From Bacteroidaceae bacterium (GTDB taxonomy: Bacteria; Bacteroidota; Bacteroidia; Bacteroidales; Bacteroidaceae): a stretch of 44,735 bases of DNA. Location: assembly GCA_017468985.1 (NCBI GenBank), contig JAFUHF010000017.1:1-44735 (forward strand). The letters are read 5' to 3'. Below the pieces are notes generated by a model, which saw only the letters and a program-made list of their open reading frames with translations, had not been told where the DNA came from and ran no database searches. This document shows positions 1 through 9,429 of this stretch, piece after piece. Made by a program: the position numbers and the translations under genes. The number at the start of each line of letters is the position of its first letter. The stretch's first letter is position 1.

Positions 1-2190
1 CCACCACGGCCGCTGCTCACGCCCAACGCCCAGCAGGAAAAGCAAACCATCATCACGTTCTATCCTGAAGGGGGCCACATCATTAAAGGTGTAAAGAATC
101 GCGTGGCTTTCAAGACTACCGACCAGAACGGCAACGACATCAATTATGCCTTCACCATTTACGATCGCAACCACAATACCATTTGCAAAGCATCGCCTCT
201 CCACAACGGGATGGGCATCATAGAACTCCCGGACCGATTCGGCGGAGGATATGCTGAAATCAGCGACCTGAAAGAACGCCCATTGAAGTTCAACCTGCCT
301 GAACCGAAAGAAAGAGGCATAGCCATGACCGTTAGCGACGATGAGGCAGGAAACAAAATCATTACGCTAACCCCCAATGGCTCCCTGCAAGGCGAACTGG
401 TGGGGCTCAGTGTCACTTGTCGCGGCCGAGCATGCCACTTCGACACCCTGAGAATCGGCCAACAACCCATTGTGAAGAAAGTCAGCCGTGGCATTATGCG
501 TGACGGCATACAGCAAATCACCCTCTTCACCCCTGAGGGCGAAGTACTGAGCGAACGGCTCACGTGGGTAGCACCCCGAGAGAAGCCTCTCATGATGAAG
601 GTGAAGCAAAACGAAAAAGATTACCTTCCCTTCCAACCCATTGTGCTGGATTTTGAACTGAAAGACCATCTGGGGAACCCTCTGCGAGGCGACTTTTCAG
701 TTTCAGTTCAAGACAAGGACGGCATCGTGGCCCCCAATGGCCCCAGCCTGCGCACCAGCATGCTGCTCTGCTCCGACCTGAAGGGTTACATTCACAAACC
801 TGAATACTACTTTGAGTCGGACGACGCCCTTCACAAGCAAGCCCTCGACCTCCTGCTCATGGTGCAGGGCTGGCGCCGCTACGAGTGGAAAGAGATGGCC
901 CAAATCGACACGCTCAGGGTAAAGCAGCAAGCCGAAGAACGCCAGATTTTTGACGGAAGGGTGATTGACCGCAGATATAAGTACCGGCCAGTGGAAAGCA
1001 TAGACAATCAGAATGGCCGCTTACTCGACTTCTCTGACAGAGTGAAGCCCATGCCCGGAATTGACGTAAATCTCATGATTATTGACGAAAAGGCTGTCAG
1101 AGAATATACCCCTGACGACTATAAAGCCCACTATCCCGTCATAGCCTATGCCCGAACGCGCACCGACAGCCTCGGACGCTTTGCCTTTAGCCCTACCGAC
1201 ACCCTCTACGACGACATGCTGGCCTACATATCGGCCACACTGCCGAACAAAAAGGGCCAAGACAAGAAGCAGAACGCCATAGTGCAACTCAACAGGGTGT
1301 TCTATCCCCAACGGCGCGCCTACGAACCTTCCGAAATGAAAATAGAACCGCCACAGTTCTTCAAGAATGAAAAGCAGATGCAGCAATTCATTGATACTTT
1401 CCTCTGGATCGACACACTGCCAAAAATGCGCTATCTTCCTCCGGCCAAGGTAACCGAGATAGCCCCAAAACGCCTTTTTCCCAGAGGCAGCCGATGGACG
1501 TGGCGCGGTGGAGAAAATGCGGCGAAACAAGTGGCTGCGCTGTACTATAATATGGAGGATGAGATGGAGCAATATCTTGACACCACCGACTTCGTCCCCA
1601 CTGTTGGAGAATGGCTGGCCCGAGTAAACCCCAATTTCATATACAATAAGAACTATCGAGACAACATGACTTATTGCGGTAAACGCATTATGGCTATTAT
1701 TGACAATGGAGGACGAGGGGGAAATGTCCATTGGGCCTCATCACAAAGCATAAATCCGATGTACATGAACATGGCCGATTTCAGAGCCCTATACATCTGT
1801 TCTTCCACAGAAGCATATCAATCCATCACTGGTAATATCCTTAATGATCCCTTCCTTGAAAATGACGGATTCCTGTTCCTGTTTTATTCACACATACCAT
1901 ACGAAAACCAATTCATATACGACGCCGTCATCAACCCCAAGAAAGGCGAGCGGAGAACCTATCTGCACGGACTCTCAAGAGTAGAAGAATTCTACAGCCC
2001 TGACTATCGCAGAAAAGACATGCCCTCCGACCAAGACCAAAGAAGAACGCTCTACTGGAATCCCAGCATGACAACGGATGATAAAGGTAAAGCCAACGTC
2101 ATTCTGTTCAACAATTACAGATACAACACCGAGATCAAGGTTGACATTCAGGGCATCGCAGTTAACGGCCAAATGTTTGAAACGGAATAG
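1..2190 (+). CDS. Macroglobulin-like (MG2-type) surface protein, 5' end outside window
   Basis: The frame is open from base 1 (it reads PPRPLLTPNAQ before the first in-frame GTG at 103), so this is the last ~729 residues of a longer gene. Repeated beta-sandwich-like segments such as ITFYPEGGHIIKGVKNRVAF and a long 'propose and refine' segment (FQPIVLDFELKDHLGNPL) resemble the MG2/A2M-like domains of large Bacteroidetes envelope proteins. The C-terminal part (SRVEEFYSPDY, then TLYWNPSMTTDDKGKA and IQGIAVNGQ) matches the usual ending of those proteins, some of which also carry a TonB-receptor plug-like domain. The gene stops at TAG 2188-2190 and is followed directly by repeat array A. Family placement is by recognition of style, not by search. 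The substrate is unknown. Confidence 0.75.
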   Translation, partial: PPRPLLTPNAQQEKQTIITFYPEGGHIIKGVKNRVAFKTTDQNGNDINYAFTIYDRNHNTICKASPLHNGMGIIELPDRFGGGYAEISDLKERPLKFNLPEPKERGIAMTVSDDEAGNKIITLTPNGSLQGELVGLSVTCRGRACHFDTLRIGQQPIVKKVSRGIMRDGIQQITLFTPEGEVLSERLTWVAPREKPLMMKVKQNEKDYLPFQPIVLDFELKDHLGNPLRGDFSVSVQDKDGIVAPNGPSLRTSMLLCSDLKGYIHKPEYYFESDDALHKQALDLLLMVQGWRRYEWKEMAQIDTLRVKQQAEERQIFDGRVIDRRYKYRPVESIDNQNGRLLDFSDRVKPMPGIDVNLMIIDEKAVREYTPDDYKAHYPVIAYARTRTDSLGRFAFSPTDTLYDDMLAYISATLPNKKGQDKKQNAIVQLNRVFYPQRRAYEPSEMKIEPPQFFKNEKQMQQFIDTFLWIDTLPKMRYLPPAKVTEIAPKRLFPRGSRWTWRGGENAAKQVAALYYNMEDEMEQYLDTTDFVPTVGEWLARVNPNFIYNKNYRDNMTYCGKRIMAIIDNGGRGGNVHWASSQSINPMYMNMADFRALYICSSTEAYQSITGNILNDPFLENDGFLFLFYSHIPYENQFIYDAVINPKKGERRTYLHGLSRVEEFYSPDYRRKDMPSDQDQRRTLYWNPSMTTDDKGKANVILFNNYRYNTEIKVDIQGIAVNGQMFETE

Positions 2191-2329
2191 CCCCCTTTCC
2201 GAGAGGTTTTCGCAGAACCTCAGCAATACCGAAGGAGCCTTTTCATCCGCTCTCACTTCTCTTGAAGAATACTTTAAGTAAGAAAAGTTGTTGACTCCAT
2301 TAATCCGACAATCCTGCATGAGGAAATGC

Positions 2330-2745
2330 ACTCGCGCGAACTTTTTCGGATTTTTCCTTCAACGGTTTTGCACTTGTGTGGACTTTTTGGAGCTTTTCCT
2401 TCGACGGAATGAAACGAAAAAGAATTTTTTCGAGGTTTCACTTCTGAGTTTTTTCTCCATTCCGAGCGGCACGAAGCTTTTCCTTCGACGGTTTCGGCCA
2501 TTCCGAACGGCGCGAAGCTTTTCCTTCGACGGTTTTGGACCATACCGAACGGCACGGAACTTTTCCTTCGACGGTTTTGGACCATACCGAACGGCGCGGA
2601 CCTTTTCCTTCGACGGTTTCGGCCATTCCGAACGGCACGAAACTTTTCCTTCGACGGTTTTGGCCCATTCCGAACGGCACGAAACTTTTCCTTCGATGGT
2701 TTTGGCCCATACCGAACGGCGCGGAACTTTTCTTCCGATGACAAT
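2330..2745. repeat. Tandem array A, period 41-42 bp
   Basis: The core TTTTCCTTCGACGG recurs with its first T at 2352, 2394, (degenerate near 2436), 2478, 2519, 2561, 2603, 2644, 2686 and 2728, so spacing is 42 bp except for two 41-bp steps. The best units begin with CCATTCCGAACGGC or CCATACCGAACGGC at 2457, 2498, 2540, 2582, 2623, 2665 and 2707; the last is truncated and the first ones are eroded. There are no spacers between units. The 41-bp units would shift any reading frame, and several frames on both strands are stop-free through the array, which argues for a non-coding element. It sits between the macroglobulin-like gene and coaX. Function unknown. Confidence 0.95.
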
Positions 2746-2886
2746 AGGCACGCATGAATTCAAGCAGGGATTTCTTCCCTATAAAACTGCTATTTGACAC
2801 TCGCACAGAGGCACTCCATCACACTAATATCTCCCTTCTCATCCAAAAAAGACTGCAACTAAAGAGCATCTGTGAAGATTGTTTCG

Positions 2887-2894
2887 TACCTTTG
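2887..2894 (+). promoter_or_regulatory. Putative Bacteroidetes -7 box (TACCTTTG) for coaX
   Basis: TACCTTTG matches the TAnnTTTG -7 consensus of Bacteroidetes and ends 15 bases before the coaX ATG. No good TTG -33 box is visible at the usual 19-21 base spacing, so the call is moderate. If real it would drive the coaX-lptC-corC cluster. Confidence 0.5.
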
Positions 2895-2909
2895 CATGGA
2901 ATATAACAG

Positions 2910-3641
2910 ATGAACCTGATCATAGACATCGGAAACACGGCCGTAAAGTATGTTCTCTTTGAACAAGACGAGATTCTTTCGCAACAAGTGAACCATTGCG
3001 ACGACATGCTTGCACTCAGTCAATTCGCCGCCACAGAAGGATTGGGGAAAGCCATTGTCATGTCAACGGGAAAGGTTCCTACAGCATTTGCCAACGCCAT
3101 CAATGCCCTCCCTTGCAAGCCTATATGGTTCAACTCTGAAACCGCTGTTCCCATTCAGAACCTTTACCAAACGCCCCATACGCTGGGGCCTGACAGATTG
3201 GCCGCCGCCGTAGGAGCGAACAGCCTTTTTCCCCATCAGGACACTCTGATCATCGACCTGGGCACATGCATCACCTATGACTTGGTGGATCATCAGGGCT
3301 GTTATCTGGGTGGCAACATTGCTCCAGGGATGAGCATGCGCTTTGAGGCCATGCACGAACACACTGCACACCTGCCCCTGATTCGTCCTGAGAATGAGTG
3401 GCCATCACTCATCGGAGGCAATACGACCGAAGCCCTGACGGGCGGAGTAATGTGGGGTATCTTGGCTGAAATAGATTTCTATATTCACAAGATAAGGGCT
3501 GAACGACCCTCGTTGAAGGTGGTGCTCACCGGTGGTGACGCCCAGATTTTTCATGAACACATTGACCTTGACGGCATAGTGATGGACAAAAACATTGCTC
3601 ACCGTGGTCTGAACATTATACTAAACCAGAATGACATCTAA
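2910..3641 (+). CDS. coaX: Type III pantothenate kinase
   Basis: Catalyses ATP-dependent phosphorylation of pantothenate, the first step of coenzyme A synthesis, in the cytoplasm. The 243-residue protein starts with the ASKHA-fold phosphate loop MNLIIDIGNTAVK (D6, G8, N9), then GPDR at 93-96 and the second phosphate motif IIDLGTCITYD around 114-124, including D116. Length fits CoaX (about 240-260). It overlaps the next gene by 11 bases, which suggests translational coupling, and is the first gene of an envelope cluster. panB, an earlier step of the same pathway, lies at 18077-18898. Confidence 0.95.
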   Translation: MNLIIDIGNTAVKYVLFEQDEILSQQVNHCDDMLALSQFAATEGLGKAIVMSTGKVPTAFANAINALPCKPIWFNSETAVPIQNLYQTPHTLGPDRLAAAVGANSLFPHQDTLIIDLGTCITYDLVDHQGCYLGGNIAPGMSMRFEAMHEHTAHLPLIRPENEWPSLIGGNTTEALTGGVMWGILAEIDFYIHKIRAERPSLKVVLTGGDAQIFHEHIDLDGIVMDKNIAHRGLNIILNQNDI

Positions 3642-4950
3642 GAAACTACTCATTGCCTTCTTCATGGCCTGCGGATGCCTGACTACGGCATTTGCCCAAA
3701 CCAGTGGAAACAATTCGCCCTACTCCCGATACGGCTACGGAACGCTTGCCGACGAAGGACAAGGCTTCAACAAAGGCATGGCAGGTGCAGGACTGGCCAT
3801 CAGCGGCAAGGACGTTCTGAACAGACAGAACCCTGCATCGTATGCCAAGATTGACTCACTGACGCTCCTCTTCGACATTGGGGCATCGTTCACTACGGCC
3901 CACATGTCCATGAATGGGAAGAGCGTAAATCCACAAAACACCACATTGGACTATGTTCAGGCCGGATTCCGCCTATTCAAGAATATTGGTTTTTCATTCG
4001 GCATGCGCCCTTTCACCACCATTGGCTACAATTTCGTTTCCAACAGAAGTTTGGACGACATTGACGGATATGGCGAGAAGGTGCACCAAGCCACCTATCT
4101 TGGCGAAGGTGGCACACATATGGTATACGGCGGACTGGGATGGTCGCCCATCGGCCGTCTGTCTATTGGTCTGAACGCCAGCTACCTGTGGGGAGACTAT
4201 AGCCATACATCGCGCGTTACGTTCAGCGATGCCACCATTCAGTCCTTAGGCAGACAATACAGCGGAAACATCAGCACGTGGCTTTTGGATTTTGGAGCAC
4301 AGTACTCCCTGAAACTGAACAAGAACAATCAATTAGGCATAGGCCTCACCGCTGGACTGGGCCATAACGTCAGAGAAACGGCCACGCTCACCAACAGAAA
4401 GTATACCAGCAGTGCCTCTATAGGAGCTGACACCATTACCCTGCCCAATGCTTACGAAATACCGATGAGCTATGGTGTGGGACTGGCCCTGACCCACAAG
4501 GAACGGCTGACCGTCAGTGCAGACTACACCCTCCAGATGTGGAAAGACTGCCGCTACCCAGAACTGGTCAATACGCCAAACGGACAGGTGTTTCAGATAG
4601 GCAACTCGTCGTTTGCCAACCGCCAGAAGATAAGTATTGGAGCCCAGTATGTTCCCAATCCTGAAGGCCTCGTAATGCGCGACCATTTCATCTACTCCGC
4701 CGGCATCACTTATGCCACGCCCTACTACAAAATCAACGGCAACAATGGCCCCAAGCACTACGGAGCCACCTTAGGCATCGGCCTGCCCATATTCAACAGG
4801 GATTCTCCAAAACCCTCCATCCTTCACCTTACAGCACAGTATGAACACGTGGCCACCAGTCAGAAGAACTATATTAAGGAAGACTATTTCAGACTCTGCC
4901 TGGGACTTACGTTTAACGCACGCTGGTTTGACAAGTGGAAAGTTCAATAA
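3631..4950 (+). CDS. Outer-membrane beta-barrel protein (FadL/porin-like)
   Basis: A 439-residue exported protein. Residues 1-23 form a signal peptide (basic start, hydrophobic core, cleavage after AFA before QTSG). The mature part begins NSPYSRYGYG and alternates short amphipathic strands rich in Gly, Tyr and Ser, ending near aromatic-rich strands, as expected of an outer-membrane barrel. Homologues of this type commonly sit between coaX and lptC in Bacteroidales. It overlaps the end of coaX by 11 bases and lptC starts 6 bases after its stop, so the three are probably co-transcribed. Transported substrate unknown; a FadL-like transporter is one possibility. Confidence 0.7.
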   Translation: MTSKKLLIAFFMACGCLTTAFAQTSGNNSPYSRYGYGTLADEGQGFNKGMAGAGLAISGKDVLNRQNPASYAKIDSLTLLFDIGASFTTAHMSMNGKSVNPQNTTLDYVQAGFRLFKNIGFSFGMRPFTTIGYNFVSNRSLDDIDGYGEKVHQATYLGEGGTHMVYGGLGWSPIGRLSIGLNASYLWGDYSHTSRVTFSDATIQSLGRQYSGNISTWLLDFGAQYSLKLNKNNQLGIGLTAGLGHNVRETATLTNRKYTSSASIGADTITLPNAYEIPMSYGVGLALTHKERLTVSADYTLQMWKDCRYPELVNTPNGQVFQIGNSSFANRQKISIGAQYVPNPEGLVMRDHFIYSAGITYATPYYKINGNNGPKHYGATLGIGLPIFNRDSPKPSILHLTAQYEHVATSQKNYIKEDYFRLCLGLTFNARWFDKWKVQ

Positions 4951-4956
4951 GCCCCG

Positions 4957-5610
4957 ATGCATAGGCTCAGATCCATTATATACTTCGTGGTAGGAGCCAT
5001 GATGGCCCAGATGGCCTTGGGCCTGCTCTCATCGTGCGAATCGGACAAGCCCCCCATTGCACCGGCCATCTTGATGCGCGACTCCATTCCTGTGATGACC
5101 TCATACGGAGTGAGCAAACTGATTTCCGACTCGGGCCTGATACGCTACAAAATCATTGCCGAGGAATGGAAAGTGTACGACATGACCCAGCCGCCACGCC
5201 AAACATTTGAAAAAGGGCTGCTTCTGGAGAAATTCAACCAGCACTTTCACATTCAGATGTACATCACGGCCGACACGGCATTTTGGTATAATCAGAATCT
5301 GTGGGAACTGAGGGGCAGAGTATGCGTATGGAACGAAGAGGGAACTGTTTTCCGCTCGGATCTGCTCTATTGGAACATGGATCTTCATGAATTCTATTCC
5401 AACCGCTATTCTTATCTGGTTACGCCCGACAGAGAGGTGAAAGGCTACAGCTTCCACTCTAACGAGCAGATGACAAAATATGAGGTAAACATCACTCAAG
5501 CCGTATTCCCCCTGCCGGAACAGCAGCAGAACCCCACCGAAGAGGCCGATACCGCTCAAACGACATTAGCCAACACGAAACAGGATCCCCCAAGGGGACA
5601 CTTCAAGTAA
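4957..5610 (+). CDS. lptC: LPS export periplasmic protein LptC
   Basis: A 217-residue protein with an N-terminal membrane/lipoprotein signal (LGLLSSC, probable lipidated Cys). The central region has the LptC/OstA-like jellyroll pattern of short beta strands: SDSGLIRYKIIAEEWKVYD, then EKGLLLEKF, ADTAFWYNQNLWELRG and FRSDLLYWNMD, followed by VKGYSF. LptC belongs to the Lpt bridge that carries lipopolysaccharide from the inner to the outer membrane. Bacteroidetes versions are often annotated as DUF1239 proteins. The C-terminal tail (EEADTAQTTLANTKQ) is low-complexity. It lies 6 bases after the barrel protein and 19 bases before the CorC-like gene, in the same operon. Confidence 0.88.
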   Translation: MHRLRSIIYFVVGAMMAQMALGLLSSCESDKPPIAPAILMRDSIPVMTSYGVSKLISDSGLIRYKIIAEEWKVYDMTQPPRQTFEKGLLLEKFNQHFHIQMYITADTAFWYNQNLWELRGRVCVWNEEGTVFRSDLLYWNMDLHEFYSNRYSYLVTPDREVKGYSFHSNEQMTKYEVNITQAVFPLPEQQQNPTEEADTAQTTLANTKQDPPRGHFK

Positions 5611-5629
5611 TCCATCGCACATCCGCCCC

Positions 5630-6892
5630 ATGATTCATCTCATACTGATCATTCTACTCATTCTGCTGGTGATATATGCAGGCACGCAAGAGGCCTTCAT
5701 CTACTCCTTTCGTTACCGGACCAAAGAGAAAGCAGCCGACAGCCTAACGGGAAAAGTCCTCAACAACTTCTACCGCATACCCGGACGCTACCTGACTTCG
5801 CTCCATGTAGTGGCACTCGCCCTGATGGGTCTCATCATTTATTTTACCATAAGGCTTTCGGAACCACATCCGGTAATCTCAGACGCTCCACTTTTGCTGC
5901 TGGCAATAGCAGTGGGCCTGCTGCTTTTGGGAATCATCGTTTCACACGTGCTGAGCAGCCACAACCCCGATCGATTTCTGACCTTCACGACCATGCCCAC
6001 CTACCTGCTGGGCATAGCATTCATACCGCTCACCCGACTGCTGCTTGCGCTACCCAAGGCCTTTCTCCGGTGGATGCACGTGGATTTGAGCGACGCATAT
6101 CTATCGAAGCTGCTCGGAGCGAACGTGATGGAAAACAAAAGAGCCTTGGCCATGTCCATTGCCTTAAGCATTGATCAGCACGACGAAGCGCAGAACCCCA
6201 AGGTCAATGCCAACGCTAAACTGTTTCAGAGCGCTCTGCAATTCTCAAACGTGCGCGTTCGCGACTGCATCGTTCCGCGAACCGAAATAGTGGCCGTAGA
6301 AGTAAACGACAGCATTGACCTGCTCATGCAGCAGTTCATTGAAAGCGGAAAGACAAAAATCATTATTTACCAGGAAGACTTGGACCACATCATTGGCTAC
6401 GTACACTCCTCCGACATGTTCAGAGCCTCCACCCGTAGCGAATGGACCAAAGCCATCAGGCAGATTCCCATCGTACCAGAATCCATGTCGGCACAGAAAA
6501 TGATGCAGAACTTCATGCAGCAAAAGAAAACCATCGCCCTCGTGGCCGACGAATTTGGAGGAACGGCAGGCATCATATCGCTCGAAGACCTTGTAGAAGA
6601 AATATTTGGCGATATTGAAGACGAACACGACAGTTCCTCGCTCACAGCCCGGAAGCTGCCCTCGGGAGAATACCTGCTTTCAGCAAGATTAGAGATACAG
6701 AAAGCCAACCAGCTCTTCTCCCTGCAATTGCCCATATCCGATGAATACATTACGATAGGCGGTTTCATCCTGTTCCACTATCAGGCATTTCCTCATACGG
6801 GACAAACCATTACGATAGGAATCTTCCAGTTTACAATCTTGAAGAAAAGCTCGTCGAAAATAGAATTAGTAAAGTTAAAAGTCAACACATAA
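5630..6892 (+). CDS. CorC/HlyC-type membrane protein with CBS pair
   Basis: A 420-residue protein with an N-terminal CNNM-like membrane region of about four helices (residues ~1-25, 58-82, 88-110 and 120-145), then a CBS pair (around VRDCIVPRTEIVAVEVNDS to ADEFGGTAGIISLEDL) and a C-terminal CorC_HlyC domain (ISDEYITIGGFILFHYQ). DEFGGTAGI is the family signature in the second CBS domain. Relatives are linked to magnesium/cobalt efflux or resistance, and some Bacteroidetes members (GldE-like) act in the envelope. The membrane domain is short, so transport activity is uncertain. Last gene of the coaX operon; ppiD follows behind its own promoter. Confidence 0.85.
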   Translation: MIHLILIILLILLVIYAGTQEAFIYSFRYRTKEKAADSLTGKVLNNFYRIPGRYLTSLHVVALALMGLIIYFTIRLSEPHPVISDAPLLLLAIAVGLLLLGIIVSHVLSSHNPDRFLTFTTMPTYLLGIAFIPLTRLLLALPKAFLRWMHVDLSDAYLSKLLGANVMENKRALAMSIALSIDQHDEAQNPKVNANAKLFQSALQFSNVRVRDCIVPRTEIVAVEVNDSIDLLMQQFIESGKTKIIIYQEDLDHIIGYVHSSDMFRASTRSEWTKAIRQIPIVPESMSAQKMMQNFMQQKKTIALVADEFGGTAGIISLEDLVEEIFGDIEDEHDSSSLTARKLPSGEYLLSARLEIQKANQLFSLQLPISDEYITIGGFILFHYQAFPHTGQTITIGIFQFTILKKSSSKIELVKLKVNT

Positions 6893-6937
6893 CATAAAAA
6901 GAAGCTACGAAACCTCACGTATGTACCAACTTTTTCA

Positions 6938-6945
6938 TAACTTTG
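6938..6945 (+). promoter_or_regulatory. Putative -7 box (TAACTTTG) for the PpiD-like gene
   Basis: Perfect TAnnTTTG match 85 bases before the start codon of the folding-factor gene. A clear TTG -33 box at the right distance is not visible. The predicted transcript would carry the hairpin at 6956-6989 in its leader. Confidence 0.6.
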
Positions 6946-6955
6946 CGTGCTTGAA

Positions 6956-6989
6956 AAAGACTCGGTAGCCTATGGCTCCACCAGTCTTT
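6956..6989 (+). terminator. Hairpin after the CorC-like gene / leader of the PpiD-like gene
   Basis: AAAGACT (6956-6962) pairs with AGTCTTT (6983-6989), with further pairing inside (GTAGCC against GGCT). T-rich sequence follows (TATTCATTATATTC). It could end transcription of the upstream operon. Because it lies just past a -7 box it could instead be a leader structure of the following gene. Confidence 0.4.
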
Positions 6990-7030
6990 ATTCATTATAT
7001 TCTTAAGAACAAATAAAAATAAAAAGCTAT

Positions 7031-9178
7031 ATGGCAGCATTACAAAAGATCAGAAGCAAGGGAGGCTTGCTTATTGTTATTATCGGCTTGGGCCTTTTTG
7101 CCTTTATTGCCGAAGAGTTCTTCCGTTCCATCGAAACCACAGCTAACCAGAGCAGGCAGCAAGTGGGAAAGATCTACGGCAAGAACCTTTCTACACAAGA
7201 TTTTCAGAGTAAAGTGGAAAGCTACGAAAACGTAGTAAAGTTCATGCGAGGCGTAACGTCGCTGACCGAGCAGGAAGCCACGGCAGCTCGCGACCAGGTA
7301 TGGCAACTCTATGTGAACAAAGAGCTGATCGGTCACGAAGCCCAGAAGCTGGGACTCACCGTAACCGACGGAGAATTGCAGCAAGTGCTCAACGAAGGTA
7401 CGCTTCCGGCATTGCAGCAAACGCCGTTTTCGAATCAGGAAACAGGCCGTTTCGACGCAGCATTGCTGAAGAACTTCCTTAACGAATACGACAAACTTCA
7501 GAGCGGCACCGAGCAAGTTCCACAGCAGTTGCAGGAGTATTATGCCAACCTGTATAATTACTGGAAATTCATGGAGCAGAATCTGCGCGACCAATTGCTG
7601 GAGCAGAAGTATCAGGTATTACTCTATAAGTCCATCCTTTCCAATCCCGTTGAAGCTAAGCAGGACTTCGAAGGCAACGAAGTGAAGAATAACATCAGCC
7701 TCGTGGCATTCCCCTACAGCATTGTGCCCGATGCCAATATCAAGGTGAGCGATGCCGAGATTGAAGCTAAATACAACGAAACAAAAGAAGACTACAGAAA
7801 CTATCTTGAGTCGCGCGACATTAAGTATATTTCTGTAGCCGTTACAGCCAGCGAGAAGGATCAGGCCGAGCTTACAGAGGAAATGAACAACATCGCCACA
7901 AAACTGGCCCAGACAGACGACGTAGCCAGCGTGGTGCGCAGTTCTAACTCCCTCATCACCTACGCTCCCCTTCCCGTAACGAAGAATGCATTTCCTGCCG
8001 ACATTCAGCTCCAATTGGATTCCATCCAGCCCGGAACGCTCAAGGGTCCGTACCGCAACGCCGGCGACAATACGGAGAACATCATTAAGCTGATAGCCAA
8101 GACGCAGGCTCCCGACTCCATCATGTTCCAGCAGATACAGGTAGGCGGCGAGACTCCTGAGGAGGCTCACCAGCGCGCCGACAGCATTTATGCAGCACTG
8201 CAAGGCGGAGCTACGATGAAAGAACTGGCAGGCATCTACGGACAGACTGCCGACTCCACATGGCTCACCTCAGCGCAGTATGAGCGCAGCCAGATAGACG
8301 ACGAAAATGCCCGTTTCATCAGTGCCATCAACAGCTTGGGCAACGGACAGACCACCAACCTTTCGTTTGCCGGTGGCAACATTATTCTGAAAGTCATTGC
8401 CCGTAAGAACCCCGTTACGAAATATGACGTAGCCGTCATCAAGCGCACGGTAGACTTCAGCAAGGAAACCTACAGCAAGGCTTACAACGACTTCAGCCAC
8501 TTCGTAGCTACCAACACCACGCTTAAAGACATTGAGCAGAACGCAGCCAAGGAAGGCTATTCCCTCTTGACTCGCAACGAGCTTTACAACAATGAGCACT
8601 ACATTGCCGGTATTTCCAACACGCGCGATGCATTGAAGTGGGTATTTGACGAGGCAAAGCCCGGCGACATTTCGCCCCTCTACGAGTGTGGTGACAACGA
8701 CCATCTGCTACTCGTAGCCCTCACGAAAGTTCACAAGGAAGGCTATCGTCCCTTGGAAGAAGTGAAAGAACTGGTTCGCGCCAGCATCGTTCGCGAAAAG
8801 AAAGCCGACCAGCTGGCCCAGTCGCTGGCTAACGTAAAGAGCGTAGCCGAAGCACAGGCCGTACAGGGTGCTGTAACTGACAGCATCAACGACATCTACT
8901 TCGGTCAGGATGCCTTCATAAAGGCTACGGGTTCCGTAGAACCGGCTCTGAGCGGAAGCCTCTGGGAAGAACAGAACGGCAGCTTCGTAGGTCCGGTGAA
9001 GGGTAACAACGGTGTTTACGTTTACCAGATTTTGGATCAGACCAAACAAGAAGACGAATTCAACGACAAGCAGCAGGAAGAAAGAGCAGCTCAGTTGCAT
9101 GCACGTAACCTGAACAATCTCCTTAGCGACCTTTACATCAAGGCCAAGGTGGTTGACAAGCGTTACCTATTCTTCTGA
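7031..9178 (+). CDS. ppiD: Periplasmic folding factor with SurA_N/parvulin domains (PpiD-like)
   Basis: A 715-residue protein anchored by one N-terminal membrane helix (residues ~12-30, GGLLIVIIGLGLFAFIA), followed by a SurA N-type chaperone region (GKIYGKNLSTQDFQSKVE, then WQLYVNKELIGHEAQKLGL) and parvulin-like peptidyl-prolyl isomerase segments (DSIMFQQIQVGGETPEEAHQRADSIYAAL; ALKWVFDEAKPGDISPLYE). This matches PpiD-type foldases that help outer-membrane and periplasmic proteins fold. Whether the isomerase site is active cannot be judged by eye. Bacteroidales usually place this gene after lptC and the CorC-like gene, as here. It ends at TGA before a strong terminator at 9219. Confidence 0.88.
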   Translation: MAALQKIRSKGGLLIVIIGLGLFAFIAEEFFRSIETTANQSRQQVGKIYGKNLSTQDFQSKVESYENVVKFMRGVTSLTEQEATAARDQVWQLYVNKELIGHEAQKLGLTVTDGELQQVLNEGTLPALQQTPFSNQETGRFDAALLKNFLNEYDKLQSGTEQVPQQLQEYYANLYNYWKFMEQNLRDQLLEQKYQVLLYKSILSNPVEAKQDFEGNEVKNNISLVAFPYSIVPDANIKVSDAEIEAKYNETKEDYRNYLESRDIKYISVAVTASEKDQAELTEEMNNIATKLAQTDDVASVVRSSNSLITYAPLPVTKNAFPADIQLQLDSIQPGTLKGPYRNAGDNTENIIKLIAKTQAPDSIMFQQIQVGGETPEEAHQRADSIYAALQGGATMKELAGIYGQTADSTWLTSAQYERSQIDDENARFISAINSLGNGQTTNLSFAGGNIILKVIARKNPVTKYDVAVIKRTVDFSKETYSKAYNDFSHFVATNTTLKDIEQNAAKEGYSLLTRNELYNNEHYIAGISNTRDALKWVFDEAKPGDISPLYECGDNDHLLLVALTKVHKEGYRPLEEVKELVRASIVREKKADQLAQSLANVKSVAEAQAVQGAVTDSINDIYFGQDAFIKATGSVEPALSGSLWEEQNGSFVGPVKGNNGVYVYQILDQTKQEDEFNDKQQEERAAQLHARNLNNLLSDLYIKAKVVDKRYLFF

Positions 9179-9218
9179 TTCGCCTCCAAAGTCAGTATTC
9201 CTATTACATATATTATAT

Positions 9219-9261
9219 AAGGATGGTGTGCTCCGCGTTGGGCACACCATCCTTACTTTTT
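9219..9261 (+). terminator. Rho-independent terminator after the PpiD-like gene
   Basis: A 13-bp near-perfect stem, AAGGATGGTGTGC (9219-9231) with GCACACCATCCTT (9242-9254), has a 10-base loop and is followed by ACTTTTTG. It closes the 2.9-9.2 kb envelope cluster. Confidence 0.9.
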
Positions 9262-9400
9262 GCCGTATACTAAAAACCGCCTCACTCCAGATAAATATTG
9301 AAGAGACAGTTATTTTGAGGAACATGTTTCAGATCATAAAAAAGTTTTAATAGTACATAAGATCTTTGTCTTAAATCGCTGCCACTATCTAAATAAATAC

Positions 9401-9408
9401 TAACTTTG
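9401..9408 (+). promoter_or_regulatory. Putative -7 box (TAACTTTG) for the Gly/Ser-rich gene
   Basis: Perfect -7 consensus ending 21 bases before ATG 9430. The TTG at 9406, an alternative start in the same frame, lies inside this box, so translation more likely starts at 9430. No convincing -33 box at 19-21 bases. Confidence 0.6.
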
Positions 9409-9429
9409 CAGCAAACAAAAACAAAACAA

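Noticed and set aside
2288-2797. Long ORFs across array A on both strands with ~14-residue periodic peptides
   Set aside because: They follow from stop-free 42-bp units; several frames on both strands are open at once, 41-bp units break the phase, and no start context or function is seen.
9406-9429. TTG at 9406 as the start of the Gly/Ser-rich gene
   Set aside because: It lies within the TAACTTTG box; ATG 9430 is 21 bases further on and fits better.
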